Assembly (NCBI GenBank): GCA_021780625.1 | Contig: JAJXYI010000254.1 | Span: 1 to 5,086, forward strand | Source: a bacterium | GTDB lineage: Bacteria > Verrucomicrobiota > Verrucomicrobiae > Opitutales > Opitutaceae | Length of the DNA: 5,086 nt | Direction of reading: 5' to 3' | Shown here: positions 1-5,086 of the stretch, in pieces | Layout of the letters: every line of letters begins with the position of its first letter | Position numbering within the stretch: position 1 is the stretch's first letter | Made by a program: the position numbers and the translations under genes | Notes under the pieces: generated by a model | Database searches by the model: none | Told to the model about the DNA's origin: nothing | Seen by the model: the letters and a program-made list of their open reading frames with translations, nothing else

Positions 1-573
1 CAACGATACCACCAGCATCGTCGCCACGACGACGTGCAACGCGGCACAGATCACGAAGGGCAGCGACAACGACGCCTTCGGGGGATAGGCCTCGGCGGCC
101 AGGAGCTGCGCCAGCGGAATGACCACCACCAGGAGCACAGCCGCAACGCCGTAAGCCAGTCCGCTCGCAGTCCAGATCCGCCTGCGTTGGGTGTCACGCC
201 GATCTGCCGCCGCCGGTTCCGCCGCATGGCACCCGGCGCGCCCCGCCAGCGCTGCGCCGACAGTACCGCCCACGGCGCACGCACCAATTAGAACCGCCAG
301 GACCGTCTGCTGGCCGCGCTCGATCAGGGCAATCCAACCGACCACCGCAACCATCATCGCCACCAGCGTCGCCACCTTCCCGCGCAGTCCAGGCTTGCCG
401 CGGGGCGCCACCCAGAACTGGGCAAACAGGCTGTACACCAAGACCACGAATCCACCCGACACATACGCAATCGCCGGAGTGGGTCCCGGCTCGTCGAAAG
501 GTTCGGCTCCAAGCAGAAAAACAAAGAGCGACAACGCGCCCAATGCGAAGGAGAGGATAAGTCGCTGGATCAT
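1..573 (-). CDS. Multi-pass membrane protein of unknown function, C-terminus beyond the window
   Basis: The minus-strand frame from ATG at 573-571 stays open for 191 codons to position 1, so the gene is truncated by the window edge. An in-frame TGA lies six codons upstream of the ATG with no alternative start codon between, which fixes the start; there is no clear ribosome binding site. The protein starts MIQRLILSFALG and is strongly hydrophobic. Likely membrane segments are residues 4-23, 36-56, 66-84, 90-110, 135-158 and 168-191. A polar, Arg-rich stretch at about 112-133 separates segments four and five and is probably a cytoplasmic loop. I recognise no family and see no catalytic motif. 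It lies 141 bp downstream of the comF stop on the same strand, so co-transcription is possible but not shown. The overlapping frames lack this hydrophobic pattern and look like shadows. Function is unknown. Confidence 0.75.
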   Translation of the reverse strand, partial: MIQRLILSFALGALSLFVFLLGAEPFDEPGPTPAIAYVSGGFVVLVYSLFAQFWVAPRGKPGLRGKVATLVAMMVAVVGWIALIERGQQTVLAVLIGACAVGGTVGAALAGRAGCHAAEPAAADRRDTQRRRIWTASGLAYGVAAVLLVVVIPLAQLLAAEAYPPKASLSLPFVICAALHVVVATMLVVSL

Positions 574-714
574 GCCCGAGTTTAGTGCGATTCACTCCGG
601 GAATCCACGCCGAAAACCCGTCGCCACCGGGGCCCGCGCCGCCTCCCGGGCGAAGCAGCCGAGACGACCCGCAGGCCTGGTCGCCGGCTGCGCCAATCCG
701 CACGCCGCCGCCCC

Positions 715-1452
715 TCAACCGTGGGCGAAGGTGACGACGTCGATCATATCGGCGCCGGCATCGCGCAGCGCCTGCGCGCAGCGATTCAACGTGGACCCCG
801 TCGTGAAGACATCGTCCACCAGAACGTAACGCCGTCCCCGCTCGACCGCCACGCCCCGGGCCACCGCAAAGGCTCCGCGCAGGTTCGACAGGCGAGCCCT
901 CCGGTCAAAGGCCGTCTGCGAAGGCGTGTCGATCACCCGTCGGAGAAGCGTCTTCACCCGCGTGTCGCAGCCCGCCGCCCGGGCCAGCGCCTCGGCGATC
1001 AGCTGGGTCTGGTTGTACCCGCGCTCCCTCAGCTTTCTCGGATGCAGCGGCACCGGCACCAGCGTCGCCCCCCGCACCCACGTGAGCACCGGATCCGAGG
1101 TCGAAAAAATGCTGCGGATGTCGCCCAACACCCGCAGGCCGCGCCGGTATTTCAGCTCGAGAATCAGCGCCCGCGCCGGCCCCTTGAACAACACCGCCGT
1201 CCGCCCGCCTCCGAAGACCGGATGCAGCCCTTCGCAGTGCGGGCAGATCCGCTCCCCATCCACGTCTCCATAAAATGGATGCCCACAGCAGCTGCAGAAT
1301 GGCGCCTCCACCCGCCGGATCTCCCGCCCGCACCGGAGGCACACGTTGCGCAGCGGGGACTCCTCCTCGACGATCTCACCGCAATGCAGGCAGGTAGGCG
1401 GAAAGAACACGTCCGCCACACCCTTCGCAATGTCCAGAAGTTGAGCCCTCAT
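715..1452 (-). CDS. comF: ComF-family protein (zinc finger plus phosphoribosyltransferase-like domain)
   Basis: This 245-residue protein has the full ComF layout and the family's usual length. The N-terminus has paired cysteines for zinc binding: C21/C24 (CLHCG), C38/C41 (CLRCG), C53/C56 (CSCCG) and C70/C73 (CPHC). A type I phosphoribosyltransferase-like domain follows, with LVPVPLHPRKLRERGYNQ at 131-148 and the PRPP-loop motif VLVDDVFTTGST at 210-221, including the D213-D214 pair. In competent bacteria ComF (ComFC/GntX group) acts in the cytoplasm and helps carry incoming single-stranded DNA into transformation; many non-competent bacteria also keep it, with unclear role. No other competence gene is visible here. 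ATG at 1452-1450 is the first start after an in-frame TGA five codons upstream. The gene lies 36 bp downstream of the methyltransferase on the same strand, which suggests a shared transcript. Its start codon sits inside a perfect 9-bp inverted repeat. Confidence 0.95.
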   Translation of the reverse strand: MRAQLLDIAKGVADVFFPPTCLHCGEIVEEESPLRNVCLRCGREIRRVEAPFCSCCGHPFYGDVDGERICPHCEGLHPVFGGGRTAVLFKGPARALILELKYRRGLRVLGDIRSIFSTSDPVLTWVRGATLVPVPLHPRKLRERGYNQTQLIAEALARAAGCDTRVKTLLRRVIDTPSQTAFDRRARLSNLRGAFAVARGVAVERGRRYVLVDDVFTTGSTLNRCAQALRDAGADMIDVVTFAHG

Positions 1453-1471
1453 GAAACCTGGCTTTCATGAG
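1448..1471 (-). promoter_or_regulatory. Inverted repeat covering the comF start codon
   Basis: The arms ctcatgaaa (1448-1456) and tttcatgag (1463-1471) are exact reverse complements separated by six bases. On the comF transcript the hairpin would hold the start codon (1452-1450) in one arm and the only SD-like AGG in the loop, so it could limit translation initiation. Read on the plus strand, the same stem is followed by atatttttt (1472-1480) and resembles a weak terminator, but no plus-strand gene ends here. The repeat is seen directly; a regulatory role is inference. Confidence 0.35.
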
Positions 1472-1488
1472 ATATTTTTTACCTTTTA

Positions 1489-2181
1489 TCAACTTCTTCC
1501 ACCGATCCCCTCGCTCGCTCGATAACACGCCGCCCGGACAAAACCGCGCCACCAGGTCCGTCGCTCGGTCTCGGTAAACCCGGCCGCCTCGAGCGCGGAA
1601 GCGACGTTCGGAAGCGCACGGGTGCGCAGCCCGGCGCTCACCCGGAAGAACACATACATGATGCCGATGAGGCTTCGCTTCCAGAACCGGGAAAGTCGCG
1701 AGCCGGTCGCCTCGAAGTCGGCGTAGATCAGGATCCCACCCGGCCTCAACGCCCGACGCAGCTGAACGGCCAGCTTCCGCGCGTCCGAGTCCTCAAAGCA
1801 GTCCATGAAGAACAGCGTCCCTATCCCGTCGAAACTCGACTCGTCCATTCGGAAGAGCCGCGCATCCGCACAGACGAACTCGACCCTGCGTCGCTCCTCC
1901 GGCGTGAGCCGCGCCGCCGCGATTCGCAACATGGCCGCGCTCGCATCCACGGACACCACCGTCGCCTCGGGCGCAATCTTCAGCACCCGTGCCAGGCAGC
2001 GGCCGTCGCCGTCGCCCAGCAGCAGCAACCGGCGTGCGTTCGCCCAACGCTCCAGCAGGCTGAACCGCGCCTCCTCGAGCATCGGTCCATACACGATCCA
2101 CTCGATGGTCCGATAGGGCCTCGCGACGATGTCGAAATTCGCCGCGGGCTGCGCCGGAGTGATCGCATCTGATGAGGCCAT
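1489..2181 (-). CDS. Class I SAM-dependent methyltransferase
   Basis: From ATG at 2181-2179 the product is 230 residues. It has a Rossmann-type SAM-binding fold: motif I LLLLGDGDGR at 52-61, an acidic residue ending strand beta-2 at D79 (VVSVDAS), ADA with D106 after beta-3, SSFDGIGTLFF at 115-125, and the LRPGGILIYADF block at 145-156. An N-terminal segment (ANFDIVARPYRTIEWIVYGP, 14-33) resembles the substrate-side helix of bacterial methyltransferases of the Methyltransf_11/25 type. Motif I has GDGDG where GCGTG is usual, and the acidic residue that normally precedes the first glycine is absent. The substrate cannot be read from sequence. A longer in-frame start at 2385 is unlikely because its extra 68 codons translate the intergenic repeat. 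Here the protein begins MASSDAITPAQ, with no strong SD. The stop is 36 bp before comF, suggesting an operon. Confidence 0.87.
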   Translation of the reverse strand: MASSDAITPAQPAANFDIVARPYRTIEWIVYGPMLEEARFSLLERWANARRLLLLGDGDGRCLARVLKIAPEATVVSVDASAAMLRIAAARLTPEERRRVEFVCADARLFRMDESSFDGIGTLFFMDCFEDSDARKLAVQLRRALRPGGILIYADFEATGSRLSRFWKRSLIGIMYVFFRVSAGLRTRALPNVASALEAAGFTETERRTWWRGFVRAACYRASEGIGGRS

Positions 2182-2184
2182 GCC

Positions 2185-2202
2185 AAAAGGAAACGGCCTT
2201 TT
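2185..2202 (-). promoter_or_regulatory. Short inverted repeat just upstream of the methyltransferase start
   Basis: aaaagg (2185-2190) and cctttt (2197-2202) are reverse complements with a six-base loop. On the methyltransferase mRNA this 6-bp stem ends three bases before the ATG and would bury the only purine-rich AAAAGG stretch upstream of the start. The stem is short and could be chance; a role in translation is inference. Confidence 0.2.
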
Positions 2203-2254
2203 CGAACCGCGCAACCGGAAGCGAGTCGAGAAGATGTAAAAAACTCGGGACGCG

Positions 2255-2506
2255 GTTTTAACAGGGATGGAAGGGATGGAAGGAAACGCTGAAAAACTGA
2301 AACGTCGAAATCGGGGTGCCTTTAACCTGGAGTGCGGAATCACGATTCCGCACTCCACATCAATCAAAGTCGCCGCTGAGCTCATTGTTGCTCCTAGCTC
2401 CTAAATTCTAGCTCCTACCCCCTCTTCGTTCCCTTCGTTTCCTTTTGTTCAATCAGGATTGGAGTCCCCCATCCCTTCCATCCCCTCCATCCCTGTGAAT
2501 CCTCCT
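2255..2506. repeat. Composite intergenic repeat, copy 1
   Basis: The left edge ttttaacagggatgg (2255-2269) begins a minus-oriented arm with two 9-bp units (acagggatgg, aagggatgg, 2261-2279). The right arm at 2469-2496 carries three units, CCATCCCTT, CCATCCCCT and CCATCCCTGT, in the opposite orientation, followed by gaatcctcct (2497-2506). Between the arms lie the GGAGTGCGG palindrome (2329-2356) and the module ctcctaaattctagctcct (2398-2416). The same modules recur in the same order at 4668-4869. The 28-bp right arm is identical at 4798-4825, and 2478-2506 is identical to 4841-4869. No transposase is present. It may be a non-autonomous repeat family (REP/MITE-like); the mechanism is unknown. 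Confidence 0.8.
2329..2356. repeat. Perfect 13-bp inverted repeat within composite repeat copy 1
   Basis: ggagtgcggaatc (2329-2341) and gattccgcactcc (2344-2356) are exact reverse complements separated by only AC. As RNA or single-stranded DNA it would form a stem of about 12 bp with a four-base loop. There is no T-run on either side, so a standard intrinsic terminator is unlikely. Its outer part GGAGTGCGG recurs once in copy 2 (4741-4749) without the second arm. Confidence 0.85.
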
Positions 2507-2631
2507 TCCCTCGTCTCCGGCTGCGCTCTCTAACTCTATAGCAAGAGTAACCTGGCGCTTGAGAGGCAGGGCGTCGCGAGACGACACTCCGCACAACGGC
2601 TCATCCCCAGGCGCCGGCACCCAATCCAACC

Positions 2632-4599
2632 ATGTATTCCATGCTCCGATCCCTCCCCCTCCTGGCCGGACTGTTCGTGGCCTCGCTCGTGTGCACCCAT
2701 GCGGCCGAGCGCCAGAACCGCCCCTTCGTCAGCACCGTGTTCACCGACAACATGGTGCTCCAGCGCGGCAAACCCAACACCTTCTGGGGTTGGGCCAAAC
2801 CCGGCACCGTCGTCCATGTCTCCGTGGCCGGCCATGAAGCCATCGGCACCGCAGGCGCCGGCGGTCTCTGGGAGGCCAAGCTCACTCCTCCTCCGGTCGG
2901 CGGTCCCTACACGGTCACCATCTCCGGCCCCAAAACGGTCGTCCTCCACAACGTCCTCGTGGGCGACGTCTGGCTCTGCACCGGACAATCCAACATGCAG
3001 TTCGGGCTGGGCGGGAGCGAAAACGGCGCCGAGGCCATTCGCGAGGCGAACCATCCGGAAATCCGCCTGCTGATGGTCGACAACCATGTCTCCTACGGCC
3101 GCGCCATCAATGTCCACGGCGCCTGGCGCGTCTGCACCCCCGAGACCATCGCCCAGCCCGGCTGGGGCGGCTTCTCCGCCGTCGCCTATTATTTCGGACG
3201 CAAGCTGCAGCACGATCTGAACGTCCCCATCGGCCTGATACAGGACTGCGTCGGCGGCACGCCCGTCGAGTCCTGGATGAGCCCCGCCTCTCTCCGCAAG
3301 GTCGGCGGTTATTCCGCCAAGCTCGACGCCATGGACCAGCTCCGCGCCGAGGGCGCCCCCGCCTACGGCAGCCTGCTCATGCACTGGCTCGATCGCTACG
3401 ATGTCGGCGGCAAGGGCGCCACCTGGGGCGCACCGTCTCTCGACGACAAGGACTGGAAGCCCGTCACGCTCGCCAATGGCTTCGCTGAATTGGGACTCGG
3501 CAACGAGCCCGGCGTCGCCTGGTTCCGGCTGCACATCAACCTTCCCAATCCGCTGCCCGCCGGCACCACCATGATCCACTTCGGTGTCGTTGACAAAATG
3601 GATACGGTTTACGTGAACGGCCATTGGACCGGCGCGAGTTCCTGGGTCGACAACCCACGCGTCTATCCTATCGGCGCCGGCGTCCTGCACCCGGGTGACA
3701 ATCTCATCGCCGTTCGCATCTTCAAGCTGGCCGGCCGCGGCTTCCGCCAGCCCGACAAAGTCGAACTCGTCCTCGGCAACGGCAAGGTCCTGCCCCTCGC
3801 CGGTCCCTGGGTCGCGAAGCTCAGCGTCGACGCCCGTCCGCCCCACCCGCTTCCCCTCGACGACGAGAACTTCCCCACCATGCCCGCCGTGCTCTTCCAG
3901 GGCATGATCGAACCGGTCGCACCCCTGGCGATCACCGGGGCCATCTGGTACCAGGGCGAGTCGAACACCTTCGAGGCGAATCGCTATCGCGAACTGCTCA
4001 CCGGGATGATCGGCGACTGGCGCTCGCTGTTCGGCCAGGGCGACTTCCCGTTCTACATCGTGAGCCTGCCCCGGTTCATGAACCACAGCGCGACCCCGAC
4101 CGACGACGGCTGGACCGACCTGCGCGAGGCCCAGGCCCAGGTCGCGGCCACGGTGCCCAACTGCGCCCTGGCGGTCACGGTCGACACCGGCGAGGCCGAC
4201 AACATCCACCCGAAGCTCAAGCAGCCCGTGGGCGAGCGCCTGGCGCTCTGCGCCCTGGCGCATACCTATCACAAGGCGGTCGTTTGCTCCGGTCCCGTGT
4301 ATTCAGGACTCGAGCACCTGCCCGGCGCGCTGAAACTGAACTTCGCGCACGCGGACGGCGGCCTGGCCGTGCACGGCGCGACGCTCGGTGAATTTTCCGT
4401 GGCAGGCGCCGATCACGTCTGGCACTGGGCGACCGCGAAGATCGAGGGCGACAGCGTGATCGTGTCCTGCCCCGAGGTACCCAAGCCGTTCGCAGCGCGC
4501 TACGCCTGGCAGGCGAATCCCGAAGCCACGCTCTACAACGGCGCCGGACTCCCCGCCGTCCCCTTCCGCACCGACGATTGGCCGGTGGTCGGAAAGTGA
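2632..4599 (+). CDS. Secreted sialate O-acetylesterase-type esterase (SGNH/SASA family)
   Basis: The 655-residue product starts with a signal peptide (residues 1 to about 24-25: basic R6, hydrophobic 7-20, cleavage near THAA), so it should be exported to the periplasm or beyond. A beta-rich N-terminal domain (about 30-110, with FTDNMVLQRGKP) leads to catalytic block GDVWLCTGQSNMQ at 111-123, where S120 is the predicted nucleophile. VGGTPVESW follows at 207-215. A jelly-roll-like insert (about 250-385; WFRLHINLP, VYVNGHW, GDNLIAVRIF) splits the catalytic domain. It resumes with GAIWYQGESN at 436-445 and ends with D523 and H526 (ADNIHPKLKQPVGERLAL), the predicted acid and base. Family members remove O-acetyl groups from sialic acids or from plant-type polysaccharides; the true substrate is not readable here. 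The start is at 2632 or the in-frame ATG at 2641; no SD is seen. It is monocistronic and bracketed by two composite repeats. Confidence 0.93.
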   Translation: MYSMLRSLPLLAGLFVASLVCTHAAERQNRPFVSTVFTDNMVLQRGKPNTFWGWAKPGTVVHVSVAGHEAIGTAGAGGLWEAKLTPPPVGGPYTVTISGPKTVVLHNVLVGDVWLCTGQSNMQFGLGGSENGAEAIREANHPEIRLLMVDNHVSYGRAINVHGAWRVCTPETIAQPGWGGFSAVAYYFGRKLQHDLNVPIGLIQDCVGGTPVESWMSPASLRKVGGYSAKLDAMDQLRAEGAPAYGSLLMHWLDRYDVGGKGATWGAPSLDDKDWKPVTLANGFAELGLGNEPGVAWFRLHINLPNPLPAGTTMIHFGVVDKMDTVYVNGHWTGASSWVDNPRVYPIGAGVLHPGDNLIAVRIFKLAGRGFRQPDKVELVLGNGKVLPLAGPWVAKLSVDARPPHPLPLDDENFPTMPAVLFQGMIEPVAPLAITGAIWYQGESNTFEANRYRELLTGMIGDWRSLFGQGDFPFYIVSLPRFMNHSATPTDDGWTDLREAQAQVAATVPNCALAVTVDTGEADNIHPKLKQPVGERLALCALAHTYHKAVVCSGPVYSGLEHLPGALKLNFAHADGGLAVHGATLGEFSVAGADHVWHWATAKIEGDSVIVSCPEVPKPFAARYAWQANPEATLYNGAGLPAVPFRTDDWPVVGK

Positions 4600-4615
4600 T
4601 GGTTCAGTTGGTTTT

Positions 4616-4640
4616 CCCCCGCCGCCCCGTGCGGCGGGGG
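4616..4640 (+). terminator. GC-rich hairpin after the esterase gene
   Basis: cccccgccgc (4616-4625) and gcggcggggg (4631-4640) are perfect reverse complements with a five-base loop, starting 16 bases after the esterase stop. The position and very stable 10-bp all-GC stem fit a transcription terminator or 3' mRNA-protecting hairpin. No T-run follows on the plus strand (gattagg), so it is not a canonical intrinsic terminator. Confidence 0.5.
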
Positions 4641-4667
4641 GATTAGGAGCGGGAAAAGGCTGGGATT

Positions 4668-4869
4668 ATTCACAGGGATGGAGGGGATGAAAGGGATGGG
4701 GGGGAGGAGTTAGGAGCTAGAATTTAGGAGCTAGAAGTGTGGAGTGCGGCCGCCAAAATCCTCCTAGCTCCTAACTCCTAAATTCTAGCTCCTCCCCCCA
4801 TCCCTTCCATCCCCTCCATCCCTGTTAAATTTGCTTCAGCCCATCCCCTCCATCCCTGTGAATCCTCCT
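4668..4869. repeat. Composite intergenic repeat, copy 2, long imperfect palindrome
   Basis: The left arm at 4672-4699 (acagggatgg, aggggatga, aagggatgg) is the reverse complement of the right arm at 4798-4825 with one mismatch in 28 bases. Inside are TTAGGAGCTAGAAT-type units (4710-4735), GGAGTGCGG (4741-4749) and the opposing CTCCTAGCTCCTAACTCCTAAATTCTAGCTCCT module (split over 4761-4773 and 4775-4793), so most of 4672-4825 could fold back on itself. A third, shorter right-arm unit (4841-4859 plus gaatcctcct, 4860-4869) follows and matches copy 1 exactly. Copy 2 lies between two convergent genes, copy 1 between two divergent ones. There is no transposase or obvious target duplication. Confidence 0.82.
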
Positions 4870-5086
4870 CAGAGGCGCAGGAAAATCAGCAGCGGCACCA
4901 GCAGCACAGCGTCGGCGATGACCCGCGCCGCTCGGGAGCCAAACCGCGGCTCGAGCGCATCGACGCCCAGCAGGAGCAACGCGCTCGCACCGAGCGCCAG
5001 GAACGCCCCGTGCGCGTTCTCGTGATCGTAGAAAAACATTCCCAGTGCGAGCACCACCACCAAAAGCGCCAGGTAACGCGCGGCCA
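4869..5086 (-). CDS. Membrane protein of unknown function, N-terminus beyond the window
   Basis: The minus-strand frame is open from the right edge to a TGA at 4871-4869, giving at least the last 71 residues. A start inside the window at TTG 5063 is formally possible, but the hydrophobic segment continues upstream of it (AARYLALLVVV), so the real start is probably outside. Three likely membrane segments are at residues 4-19, 26-44 and 53-70 of the visible part, with a charged loop FYDHENAHG between the first two and DALEPRFGSRAA between the second and third. No family is recognised and no catalytic motif is evident. The final base of the stop codon is the first base of composite repeat copy 2, so the repeat abuts the C-terminus. 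The gene converges on the esterase. Confidence 0.68.
   Translation of the reverse strand, partial: AARYLALLVVVLALGMFFYDHENAHGAFLALGASALLLLGVDALEPRFGSRAARVIADAVLLVPLLIFLRL

Larger units (their letters stand above)
2182..2631. other. Divergent intergenic region between the methyltransferase and the esterase
   Basis: These 450 bases separate two divergently transcribed genes and must carry both promoters. The centre (2255-2506) is a composite repeat, described separately. The methyltransferase side (2182-2254) includes a TTTACA hexamer on the minus strand (rc of 2236-2241) that could serve as a -35 box, but no convincing -10 follows. The esterase side (2507-2631) has no clear sigma-70 promoter and no Shine-Dalgarno before 2632. 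It does hold a small inverted repeat ACTCT-N6-AGAGT at 2533-2548 enclosing TATAG, a possible operator or -10 region. I see no protein-coding gene here that I would support. Confidence 0.6.

Noticed and set aside
191..829. A 212-codon plus-strand frame and a 174-codon minus-strand frame (718-194) in the left part.
   Set aside because: Both are low-complexity Ala/Pro/Arg or Gly/Arg products. The competing minus-strand frame from 573 gives a coherent six-segment membrane protein.
721..1470. A 249-codon plus-strand frame over comF.
   Set aside because: It is Arg, Pro and His rich with no recognisable motif and lies fully antisense to a clear ComF protein.
2199..2220. GGTTCGAA-like stretch on the minus strand resembling a tRNA T-loop.
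   Set aside because: The flanking bases do not form a T-stem, and no acceptor, D or anticodon arms are found nearby.
2267..2404. A 45-codon plus-strand ORF inside repeat copy 1 (starts MEGMEGNAEK).
   Set aside because: It is composed of repeat modules, has no ribosome binding site, and the equivalent frame is closed by an early stop in copy 2.
2692..2706. Cys21 of the esterase as a lipoprotein attachment site.
   Set aside because: The residues before it are SLV; a lipobox needs a small residue (Gly, Ala or Ser) at -1. A signal peptidase I site near THAA fits better.
2536..4272. A 578-codon open frame antisense to the esterase.
   Set aside because: Its composition (Gly, Ala, Asp, Val, Glu and Arg rich, no domain motifs) is what the complement of a GC-rich gene gives when frames are aligned by codon position. 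The sense strand carries an unmistakable esterase.
4672..4869. Possible CRISPR array from repeated CCATCCC-type sequence.
   Set aside because: The units are contiguous 9-mers and inverted arms, not regularly spaced repeats with unique spacers, and no cas gene is present.

Overview
The window is GC-rich and tightly packed with bacterial genes. It has a secreted sialate O-acetylesterase-type carbohydrate esterase, a ComF-family protein, few recognisable Shine-Dalgarno sequences, and intergenic repeats built from a CCATCCCYT 9-mer. This combination suggests a Verrucomicrobiota bacterium, perhaps Opitutaceae. That assignment is inference from general character; there is no phylogenetic marker in the window.

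Layout. Positions 1-573 (minus strand) hold the first 191 codons of a multi-pass membrane protein that runs off the left edge. Positions 715-1452 (minus) encode a complete ComF-family phosphoribosyltransferase-like protein with an N-terminal zinc-finger region. Only 36 bp further, 1489-2181 (minus) encodes a class I SAM-dependent methyltransferase; these two probably share a transcript. Positions 2182-2631 form a 450-bp divergent intergenic region, more than half of it a composite repeat. Positions 2632-4599 (plus) encode a 655-residue secreted SGNH/SASA esterase. After a GC-rich hairpin comes a second composite repeat (4668-4869). It abuts the stop codon of another minus-strand membrane protein (4869-5086), whose start lies beyond the right edge.

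How the parts relate. No single pathway joins the genes. The esterase stands alone: the only plus-strand gene, facing away from the methyltransferase and towards the right-hand membrane gene. It is bracketed by two copies of the same composite repeat. The most unusual content is this repeat pair: outer inverted arms of a 9-bp tandem unit ending in ACAGGG/CCCTGT, an inner GGAGTGCGG module and a CTCCTAAATTCTAGCTCCT module, in the same order at both sites. I found no RNA genes, CRISPR array, transposase, integrase or defence system.
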